Shown here in pieces: positions 40,994 through 49,537 of a stretch of DNA of 52,005 nt. Position numbers and translations under genes: made by a program. The stretch lies in NCBI GenBank assembly GCA_014584315.1, contig JACTNA010000036.1, positions 1 through 52,005 of the forward strand, written 5' to 3'. The notes beneath the pieces were generated by a model that worked only from the letters and a program-made list of their open reading frames with translations, ran no database searches and was not told the DNA's origin. How positions within the stretch are numbered: position 1 is the stretch's first letter; each line of letters begins with the position of its first letter. Origin of the DNA: Planctomycetota bacterium. GTDB taxonomy: Bacteria; Planctomycetota; Phycisphaerae; Phycisphaerales; UBA1924.

Positions 40994-42008
40994 ACGCCCG
41001 ATCGTCCCGGGGCTGCCGGGCCGGCTCGCCGCGATGGTGTACGGCGCGGCGATCGCCCGCCGCAACCGCGCGTTCGACGCGCGCCGCGGCGTCGTCACGC
41101 TCGACCGCCCCGTCGTCAGCGTCGGCAACCTCTCCACCGGAGGCACGGGCAAGTCGCCCATGGTCGCGTGGATCGTGCGCGCGCTCCGCGACGCCGGGCA
41201 CGACCCGTGCATCGCGATGCGCGGCTACCGCTCGCAGAGCGGCGTGTCCGACGAGGCCGAGGAGTACCGGTCCGACTTCGAGGACCTGCCCGTTGTCGCG
41301 CGGCCCGACCGCCTGCAAGGGCTGATCGAACTCTTCGCCACGGCTCGCGGCGAGCGCGTGGACCGCGTCGTGCTCGACGACGGCTTCCAGCACCGGCGCA
41401 TCGCGCGCAACCTCGACCTCGTCCTCATCGACGCCACGCGAAGCCCGTTCGCGGACGCGCTGATCCCGGCCGGACGCTTGCGCGAGCCGGTCGAGTCGCT
41501 GCGCCGGGCGACGCACGTCGTCATCACGCACGCCGAACGAACGGAGGGTGCCGCGCTGGCCCGGCTGGCCGAGCGCATCGACCACGCGCACGGCCGCCCT
41601 CCGGTCGCCGTCACCGAGCACGCGTGGTCCGGGCTTCGAATCTCGGAATCGAGCGGCGATCGAGCGGAGCCGGTTCCGTGGCTGCGCGGCCGGCGCGTGC
41701 TCGTTCTGTGCGCCATCGGCAACCCCGCGGCGTTCCTCGCGGGCGTCGAGGCCGCGGGGGCGCGCGTCGCGGAGGCGGTGGTCCTGCGCGACCACGATCC
41801 CTACGCCCCGCCGACGGTGGCCCGCATCGCCGGCCGCATCGCCGCCTCGATGGCGCAAGCGGTCGTCACGACGGGCAAGGACTGGGCGAAACTCGCGCGC
41901 CGCGACCTGTCGGCGTGGCGCGTGCCCGTGGTGCGACCGGTGCTCGAACTCCGCTTCCGCGAGGGCGAAGCGGCGCTGCGCACAGTCATCTCCGATCCAC
42001 CGGCCTGA
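40920..42008 (+). CDS. lpxK: tetraacyldisaccharide 4'-kinase
   Basis: 362 residues from ATG 40920; ATG 41034 is a shorter alternative beginning just before the conserved part. The P-loop is VVSVGNLSTGGTGKSPMVAW, the LpxK hallmark, followed by IAMRGYRS and VLDDGFQHRRIARNLDLVLI. C-terminal LVLCAIGNPAAFLAGVEAAG and VVTTGKDWAKL are typical. It adds the 4'-phosphate to the lipid A precursor, so the organism makes lipopolysaccharide. The first 38 residues are disordered and overlap the previous gene by 74 bases. Confidence 0.93.
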   Translation: MTNHAPSQPATRPATSADPPPDAAERPIVPGLPGRLAAMVYGAAIARRNRAFDARRGVVTLDRPVVSVGNLSTGGTGKSPMVAWIVRALRDAGHDPCIAMRGYRSQSGVSDEAEEYRSDFEDLPVVARPDRLQGLIELFATARGERVDRVVLDDGFQHRRIARNLDLVLIDATRSPFADALIPAGRLREPVESLRRATHVVITHAERTEGAALARLAERIDHAHGRPPVAVTEHAWSGLRISESSGDRAEPVPWLRGRRVLVLCAIGNPAAFLAGVEAAGARVAEAVVLRDHDPYAPPTVARIAGRIAASMAQAVVTTGKDWAKLARRDLSAWRVPVVRPVLELRFREGEAALRTVISDPPA

Positions 42009-42046
42009 GCCGGCGGTTCCGAGTCGGCTCCCTGTCGGCGCCGTGA

Positions 42047-44035
42047 TCAGGTCAACGCCGTGAGGTTCTGCACTTCCCACGCCCCTCCGGGCACCCATGT
42101 GTACCGCACCGCCTCGCCGTCGGCCGTCGCCCCGAGCACGTTGATCGAGCCTGTCGCGTCGGCCGTCACGCCGCGGATCGCGCCGACGGGGAGCGGCGCA
42201 TCCGCGATCTCGTCGCTCAGGGGCGAGATGACCCAGTCGGTGAGTCCCGGCGACCACCAGTAGATGACGAGCGCGCCGCCGGTGTCGATCCCCGCCACGT
42301 TCAGCCCGCCCCACGAGGTGACGTAACTCGTCATGCTCCCGGCGGCCAGCGGCGGCCCGCCGAACTGGTCCGACAGGTTGTTCGTCAGCCAGTCCCCGCC
42401 GAACTCCGGCACCCACCACGTGACGAGCACCTTCCCGCCCGCGTTCGTGCCCGCGAGGTTGATGCCGCCCCAGGAGGTCAGGTACGCGGTCAGCCCACCG
42501 GAGAGCGAAGGCGCGCCGGTGATCTCGCTCAGGTTGTCGACGCGCCACGACGCCATGCCGGGCGCCCACCAGATGGACTGGATCGCGCCGCTCGCGTCCA
42601 GCCCCGCGACGTTCATCCCGTTCCACGACGTCACGTAACTGATCAACTCGCTCACGATCACGGGCATCTCCTGCCCGTTGGCCCGAAGGTGATCCTCGGC
42701 GATGTTCTGGAACGCCCACGCGTACGCGCCCGCGCTGCCCGCCCCGGTCTGCGCAAAGTGCAGCAGGTCGCCGTCCGCGTCCAGCCCGGCGATGGCGACG
42801 CGATCGTCGGTCGAGATGAACACCGTCAATGAGCCGACGATGCTGCCCGCGTTCGCGAGTTCCGTGGTCAGGTTCCGCACGCTCCACTGCCCGGCCGGGT
42901 TGCGCATGTAGAGCAGCAGCCCCTCGCCGGACGCCGCGGCGGCGTAGGTGCGGCCGTCCTTCGGGTCCGTCCACGTCTCGATCGGCCCGGTCGGCACCGG
43001 TCCGCCCGCGGTCGCCCGGATGTCCACCACCTCCCACGTCCCGAGGCCCTGCTCCTGGAACGCGATCGGCACGCCCTCGGCGTTCATCGTGGTCACCGTC
43101 ATCAGCCCGCCGGGCGATGCGCTCCCGTTGACGATCGCTCCGTCGGCCACCACGTTCCCGGGCGGCGGGGCGTCGTCGGTGAGTTCCGAGCGCTTCGCGT
43201 CCAGTTTGACGTTCGTGCCGGCGACGATCGTCACGTCGGACGTCTTGATCTTGCCGGTCGAGGTGTCGGTGAAGGTGACGCGGTACTCGCCGCCGGGGAG
43301 TTGGATCTGGTAGTTGCCGGCCGCGTCGGTGGTGTAGGTGCCGACGACGGTGTTCGGATCGCCCTTGGGGCTGACGTCGATCCGCACGCCACCGTACCCC
43401 TCGCCGACGTTGTAGAACGAGTTGCCGTTGGCGTCGTGATAGACGACGCCGAGCAGCCACGTCCGAGCGCTGAACCCCGACGCCCCGAAGACCTGCGTGT
43501 AGTACGTCCGGAACTCGAACCCCCCCCCGGCGCCCGGGAAGAAGAACCCCGCCCCGAACTCGTCGTAATGGAACGTCTCCGTGAACGTCGACCACAGGCT
43601 CAGCACGTTCTTTCTGTGCCCCACCGAGTCCAGCCACGCCTTGTGCGCGTCGTCGATCGTGTTCCAACCGACAGCGATGTTCTCGCCCGCCGAGCCTTCG
43701 TACCCCTCCTTGTCCGCGCGCTGCTGCGCCCGGTCCCCGTCCGGGTTCTCGTGGTCGAAGAAGCTCCGCTGCGCCATGTCCAGGCTGTGGTTCCGCGAGA
43801 TCGTGGTCAGTTCCGGCACGAGCGCCAGAGGCTCCTGCGGCGCAAGCCTCGCCAGTTCGTCCGGGTGCAGGTCCGCCGTCAGGTCCAGCCCCAGCCGCGC
43901 GCCCTCGGCTGCCGGGTCGGACCTCGCGCGGTTGACGAGCTCGAGCATGTAGACCTCGTTGGCCGTCCACGCGAAGAGCAGCACCCGCCCCTCAAGCCCT
44001 TCGAACGCCGCCCGAGCCTCGACCGTCCGTGCCAT
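42047..44035 (-). CDS. large exported CAP/SCP-domain protein with LEGRVLL motif and beta-repeat C-terminus
   Basis: 662 residues from ATG 44035 (AGGAGG upstream). The N-terminus EGLEGRVLLFAWTANE is the planctomycete LEPR-xLL-type export motif. Residues ~24-160 are a CAP/SCP domain with HSLDMAQRSFFDHENPDGDR, AGENIAVGWN and SVGHRKNVLSLW. Next is a prealbumin-like beta domain (YHDANGNSFYNVGEGYGGVR, PGGEYRVTFTDTSTGK). The last ~350 residues are imperfect ~55-residue repeats around 'YVTSWGGLNVAGIDTGG' and 'WW.PG...W', suggesting a beta propeller or similar. It is likely surface-attached; whether it binds a ligand or cleaves is unknown. Confidence 0.75.
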   Translation of the reverse strand: MARTVEARAAFEGLEGRVLLFAWTANEVYMLELVNRARSDPAAEGARLGLDLTADLHPDELARLAPQEPLALVPELTTISRNHSLDMAQRSFFDHENPDGDRAQQRADKEGYEGSAGENIAVGWNTIDDAHKAWLDSVGHRKNVLSLWSTFTETFHYDEFGAGFFFPGAGGGFEFRTYYTQVFGASGFSARTWLLGVVYHDANGNSFYNVGEGYGGVRIDVSPKGDPNTVVGTYTTDAAGNYQIQLPGGEYRVTFTDTSTGKIKTSDVTIVAGTNVKLDAKRSELTDDAPPPGNVVADGAIVNGSASPGGLMTVTTMNAEGVPIAFQEQGLGTWEVVDIRATAGGPVPTGPIETWTDPKDGRTYAAAASGEGLLLYMRNPAGQWSVRNLTTELANAGSIVGSLTVFISTDDRVAIAGLDADGDLLHFAQTGAGSAGAYAWAFQNIAEDHLRANGQEMPVIVSELISYVTSWNGMNVAGLDASGAIQSIWWAPGMASWRVDNLSEITGAPSLSGGLTAYLTSWGGINLAGTNAGGKVLVTWWVPEFGGDWLTNNLSDQFGGPPLAAGSMTSYVTSWGGLNVAGIDTGGALVIYWWSPGLTDWVISPLSDEIADAPLPVGAIRGVTADATGSINVLGATADGEAVRYTWVPGGAWEVQNLTALT

Positions 44036-44102
44036 GGCAACCTCCTGCGCTGTTCGCGCTCCTGCGACACGGTACCGGCGACCGTCGGGTCCGTGCCAAT
44101 GT

Positions 44103-44132
44103 GTCGTATCGGTCGTACGGGTCCTATGGGAC
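44103..44132. repeat. three 9-bp tandem repeats (GTCGTATCG / GTCGTACGG / GTCCTATGG)
   Basis: Three consecutive 9-mers following GTC-S-TAYSG, then GAC, 68 bp upstream of the surface-protein start codon. It could be a regulator-binding array or a dispersed planctomycete microsatellite. It is more A/T-rich than its surroundings. Confidence 0.7.
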
Positions 44133-44159
44133 TTCTCTCGCCGACCCTCCCACAAGCGG

Positions 44160-45953
44160 TCACCACGCGTTCAGATCAACCACCACCCTCCCCGGCTCCG
44201 CTTGCCACGGCAGCATGCGCCTCGGCCAGGCCGTCCGTCGGCCCTCCTCGCCCGTGAACCGCTCGATCGCCAGCCGCAGGCGGCCCCCCTCCTCGACGCA
44301 CCGGGCCGCGATGGGCAGGGCGACGGTCCATCGATCCGGCCCGCGCGTCACTGCCACCCGCTCGCCGACGCCCCCGTCGTGGTCCTCGCTCGACCATGCC
44401 GACAGCTCGTCCACCAGCGAGCCGTCCGAGCCGACGCGGAGCACGGCCCTCGGCGCGCCGTACGGGCCGAGCCACACCCGCACAGAGTCCGGGCCGTCCG
44501 TTCTCCCCGTGGCCATGCACTCGACGTAGAGCGTCCACGCCCCGTCGTCGCCCGTGGCATCCCCGCTCGGACCACGCTGGAGCATCGCCACTGTGAGCGA
44601 GTCCGCGGCCGGCATCGCGCCCGCGTCCTCGCGTCCGGCAACCCAGGCCGCCAGCGTCCAATCGTGCAGCAGCGGACCGCAGCGCAGGCCGGGCGGCATC
44701 GCGGCGAGCGCGTCCGAGGCGACGGACAACCGCCTGCTCCACGGCCCGCAGTGAGCGTCGACGGCCGACGCGAGCGCAGGCCCGCGCTGCGCCGCCCCGC
44801 CGGCGCGAGCGCCCGGACCACTCCCGAGGGGGATCGTGAGCCACGCCGCGCTCAGCCCGGGCACGGGCGTCGGCTCGGGAGCGCTCGTGCTCCCCCCCGA
44901 CGCCCGACTGAGCCACCCGAGCGTCGCCACGTCGCGGAGATTCGCCAGCCCGATCGTCGCGACGGTCTCCCCGGTGACGGCCATCTCGCGCCCCGCGTCG
45001 TCGATCACCCACGCCGTCGCGGCGGGCTGCGTGTCGAGCCACCGCGTCGCTCGGGCCGCGAGCGCCCCCCCCGTCAGCGCGGGGTCCAGGAGGTCGGCGA
45101 GCAAGGTCTCGATCGCGCCCCCGTCCTCCGGCCAGACCGGCGCGATCGTCCCGTCGCCGAAGTCCGCCGAGGCGGTCAGCGAGCGACGAACGCGCTCGGC
45201 CGTGGCGGCGTCCGCCTCCCACAGACGCGCCAGCGCGACCTGCCAGCGTGCCTCCATCTGGCGCGCGAGCGCCTCGACGACCGCCGCGCCCGGCCCGCCG
45301 CCCGGCCACGCCCCCCCCTCGGCCGGCTCGGCGTTCAGCCCCATGGTCGCGAGCCGCCACCTCCAGCGCAGCGTCGGGCTTCGGCGCTCCGGCTCGATCA
45401 GCCGCTGGAACCGTGCCGACGACCACGCCGCAGCGCCGACCGGGCTGGTCCACGCCGGATGGCCCCCCCCCTCGTTCGAGAGCGACGCCGGATCCGCCTG
45501 CCACGCCGCCGCCAGCCGCACGCCCTCGACGCTCACCGCGCCATCCCCGGCGTCCGGCGGCACGTCGAAGACGATCGCCCACGTGCCCAGCGAACGGGGC
45601 AGGACGCCCGCCGTCGCAGGCGTCGCGGACCACTCGCCCGGATCGGCGAGCCAGCCTTCGGCGCCGGCTCCGCTGCGAACGCCGATCCAGACCAGTTCCG
45701 CGTCCAGCCCGCGCCCGTCTTCGAGCCGCACCGACGGCCGGCGCCGCGGGTCGATCGAGCCGTCGATCTCCACCGGCACCACCGCCGTCCGACCGGCGAT
45801 CAGGTCCACGCGCGGCTCGACGGCCCGCAGGCGCATCGCCTGCGATCCGCCTCGCGTCCCCCCGCCCGTGCCGCACCCGATCGCGCCGAACGCCAGCAGC
45901 GCTGCCAGAGCGGCGAGCAACCCCACGACCACCCCGCGCGCGACCACACGCAT
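44160..45953 (-). CDS. lipoprotein of unknown function
   Basis: 597 residues from ATG 45953, chosen because GGAGGG lies six bases upstream; ATG 45965 would add four. A lipoprotein signal (VVVGLLAALAALLAFGAIGC) gives Cys27 as the lipidated residue. The mature protein is mixed alpha/beta with many Trp and no domain I can name. It includes TAWVIDDAGREMAVTGETVA and TVALPIAARCVEEGGRLRLA, strand-rich stretches reminiscent of carbohydrate-binding family 9-like folds, but this is weak. It is divergent from the MoxR gene across 65 bp and upstream of the surface-protein gene. Confidence 0.6.
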   Translation of the reverse strand: MRVVARGVVVGLLAALAALLAFGAIGCGTGGGTRGGSQAMRLRAVEPRVDLIAGRTAVVPVEIDGSIDPRRRPSVRLEDGRGLDAELVWIGVRSGAGAEGWLADPGEWSATPATAGVLPRSLGTWAIVFDVPPDAGDGAVSVEGVRLAAAWQADPASLSNEGGGHPAWTSPVGAAAWSSARFQRLIEPERRSPTLRWRWRLATMGLNAEPAEGGAWPGGGPGAAVVEALARQMEARWQVALARLWEADAATAERVRRSLTASADFGDGTIAPVWPEDGGAIETLLADLLDPALTGGALAARATRWLDTQPAATAWVIDDAGREMAVTGETVATIGLANLRDVATLGWLSRASGGSTSAPEPTPVPGLSAAWLTIPLGSGPGARAGGAAQRGPALASAVDAHCGPWSRRLSVASDALAAMPPGLRCGPLLHDWTLAAWVAGREDAGAMPAADSLTVAMLQRGPSGDATGDDGAWTLYVECMATGRTDGPDSVRVWLGPYGAPRAVLRVGSDGSLVDELSAWSSEDHDGGVGERVAVTRGPDRWTVALPIAARCVEEGGRLRLAIERFTGEEGRRTAWPRRMLPWQAEPGRVVVDLNAW

Positions 45954-45972
45954 CGCACCCTCCATCCGCCCG

Positions 45973-45998
45973 AAGCCCCAAGCCCCAAGCCCCAAGCC
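45973..45998. repeat. 7-bp tandem repeat (AAGCCCC, 3.7 copies)
   Basis: AAGCCCC repeated three times plus AAGCC, in the 65-bp gap between the divergent lipoprotein and MoxR genes. Short tandem repeats in a shared promoter can change spacing by slippage. Confidence 0.75.
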
Positions 45999-46018
45999 AC
46001 TGTACCATCCCCCACCCC

Positions 46019-47069
<1,051 letters not shown>

Positions 47070-47083
<14 letters not shown>

Positions 47084-48986
47084 CGCGCATCCCCAGGGCG
47101 TACAGCACCCACTCCACCGCGAGCAGCAGCCCCGCCGTCAGCACGAACCAGGGCCAGACCTCGCGCGGCGCGGTCGGTGTCTCGCCCGGGTGCGCGGACG
47201 CCACCGGCCGCCCGCTGATCGCCAGGGTGTCGGCCGTGCGCAGCAGCGACTCGGTCTCGCTCAGCAGGTTCACCGCGACAACCCCCCCCGAGTCCCCGAC
47301 CCGATGCACGCCCGCGCGCTCGACCACGCCCAGATTCGTCGGGGCCGCGCCGGGCGTGGGGGGGGGCAGCACGACGGCCTCGCCAGTGCGGAAGGCCACG
47401 CCCGCCTCCGACTCGCCCCGCAGCGTCAGGTAGTCCACCGCGTTGGCGACGAAGATCGGGAAACTCACGTGCACGGGCCAGGTCGAGCGCGCGAGGTCGA
47501 ACGCCACCGCGATCCGACGCACGCCCCGCTCCTCGACCAGGGCGATCGCCGCCCCGCCCGGGCCGCGGGCCAGTTCCTCGAACCGCGTCCCGGCCGCGGC
47601 CTCGTCGTGCGCAAGCCACGCCGCCGGCTCGTACCGCACCGCGTCCAGCGACACGTGCCGCATCACCGCGTGCGTCCGCTGCCAGGTGAGGAACGACGAC
47701 AGCCGCGCATCCGCGCCCAGCACCCGCAGCCCGGGCGTCGGCGGGCCGGGGCCGAACGCGAGCGACGGCAGCGTCGGCAGCGTTCGCGGCCGCGCGCCGT
47801 CGAACACCACCAGGTCGATCCCCGTCAGCAGCGGTGCGCCCAACTCGTCGTACCGCGACGACTCGACCTCGACCAGCGAGGCGGGGTCGAGTTCGCGCAG
47901 CACGTCCGCCAGCAGCCAGTCGCCGGGCGGGTCGCCGTCCGGCCGCACGATCAGGATGCCCGGACGCGTCGCCGGCGCGAGCACGAGCGACGCCTCGTTG
48001 TCGGCCTCCAGCAGGTCCGGGCGGTCCAGGCGCACCGACACCAACGCCGCCTCGCGCGTCGTGATCTCGAACGTCAGCGACGCCCGCCCGACGCCCGACC
48101 CGTCCTCATCCGCGAGCACGGCCGGCGCGCGATCCCGCTCGCGCCCGTCCACCTCGAGCACGACCGGCAGCGCCAGCCCCGGCGGCCCGACCAGCCGGGC
48201 GAACACCCGCACCGCGCCGGGATCGCGGAAATCGCGCCGCGCCGCCAGCGCGACGATGCCGACGTTGTCGAAGGGGGGGGGCGGCCCGTCTCCCCCCGCC
48301 GGCCCGGCCCGCACGAAGCGCACCTCCGTTGCCGCGACCGCCATCGGCCCGTCCGCGGCGAACCCGCCGTCCGAGCACAGCACCACGAGCGTCCGCGCCG
48401 GCCCCGACTCCTCGTCGGCGTCCGTCGGCGCGAACGACTCCGCGAGCCGCAGCGCCCCCCGCACGTCCGCCGCCTGGTCGGTCGGCGTGATGCGCGAGAG
48501 CGCATCGCGCACCAGGCGCAGGTCCGTCGTCGGCCCCGCGAGCGTATCTGCCGACGCCGCGAACGTCGCGAACACGACCGCCGGCCTCGACGGGGCGCGG
48601 GCGATCTCGTCCAGGAACGCCGACGCCGCCCGCACCGCGTCCTCCAGCCGCGTGCCTCCCCCCTCGCCGTCCCGCGCCGACATGCTCGCGGAGCGGTCGA
48701 TCAGCACGACGGCCACGTCCGGCGCCGCCGCCGACCCGTGGATCGCCGGACGCCCCAGCGCGCCGATCAGCAGCAGCAGGGCGAGCAGTTGCAGCAGCAG
48801 CAGCCACGAGGGACGGATCATCCGGAACGGCACGTTCACCTGCAGGTCCCGCACCGCCTGCGTCCACAGCATCGTCGAACTCACCCGCACCGGCCGACGC
48901 CGCAGTTTCAGGAAGTAGAGCAGCAGCAGCGCAGGCACAGCCAGAGCAAGCGCGACCAGAGCAGAGGCAGGGGCGAGGAAGGTCAT
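47070..48986 (-). CDS. BatA-like membrane protein with von Willebrand factor A domain
   Basis: 638 residues from ATG 48986. The start MTFLAPASALVALALAVPAL and the LKLRRRPVRVSSTMLW that follows are the BatA N-terminal signature; a second helix is SWLLLLQLLALLLLIGALGR. The VWA domain has a MIDAS VVLIDRSASMSARDG (DxSxS) with TDQAADVRGALRLAES and LVVLCSDGG further on. A beta-rich region (~250-600) and a C-terminal helix (PWFVLTAGLLLAVEWVLYAL) complete the fold. It probably works with the convergent MoxR ATPase. Function in planctomycetes is unproven. Confidence 0.88.
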
Positions 48987-49050
48987 GCGACGGCGGATGG
49001 TAGAGAGCGGCACCCGCGCAGCAGCCGCGGCGGCCCGACACGCCCCGGGG

Positions 49051-49070
49051 CGGGGCCTTTCGAGGCCCCG
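49051..49070. repeat. perfect hairpin repeat with TTCG loop (CGGGGCCT-TTCG-AGGCCCCG)
   Basis: Eight base pairs closed by the very stable TTCG tetraloop. A sister copy is at 49100-49118. The pair lies upstream of the BatA-like gene in a 550-bp stretch lacking an intact gene. Confidence 0.8.
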
Positions 49071-49099
49071 TTACCTCACTCTGGCCACCACTTCCGGTG

Positions 49100-49118
49100 C
49101 GGGGCCTTGCAGGCCCCG
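49100..49118. repeat. hairpin repeat, second copy (CGGGGCCT-TGC-AGGCCCCG)
   Basis: The same eight-base arms as 49051-49070 with a TGC loop: the arms are conserved while the loop differs, which points to selection for, or copying of, the hairpin. Confidence 0.8.
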
Positions 49119-49204
49119 CTCCACAGCCAACTCAACCACGGCCCGCGCTCAACGCACAAAGGCCTCCCCGACGAACCCGTGCCAGCCGCCCCGGGCCGCC
49201 GGCG

Positions 49205-49352
49205 TCACCTCGCCCTTGACCATTCGTCGAGGAACCCGAGCAGGTCGCGCGTGTCCGTGATGCCGTCGCCGTCGAAGTCCGCCCCGCCCGCGGCCCGGTC
49301 GCTCGTCCGCCGCCATGCCCGACAGGTCCGTCGGGTCGGCGAGCAGTGACAT
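49205..49352 (-). pseudogene. dockerin-like EF-hand gene remnant, frameshifted
   Basis: ATG 49352 has a good AAGGAG site and starts MSLLADPTDLSGMAADE, but then the frame turns Arg/His-rich. In the next frame GGADFDGDGITDTRDLLGFL then DEWS is a typical planctomycete type I dockerin/EF-hand repeat, ending in a stop at 49205-49207. One frameshift between ~49300 and ~49330 would explain both. The rest of the stretch from 48987 to 49537 shows only the two hairpin repeats and no other gene signal. Confidence 0.55.
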
Positions 49353-49537
49353 CGGGCACTCCTTGAGAGGGCGGAGACGCGCAACCGTCCGTGAATGGTC
49401 GAGGTGATCAGAAACCGGTCGCAGGGCTGTGAGCCCCAACGCGCTTCGAGATACCTACGCGATGGGATTCCGAAGTCGCGCGCGAGAGGGGCGAGAGCAA
49501 ATTAGGCGAACACAATCCATGTCGTCTGCTCCACCGC

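Noticed and set aside
44036..44155. N-terminal extension of the CAP protein up to 44155
   Set aside because: The added residues are low-complexity and include the 9-bp tandem repeat; AGGAGG lies directly before ATG 44035 and the LEGRVLL motif is normally near the true N-terminus.
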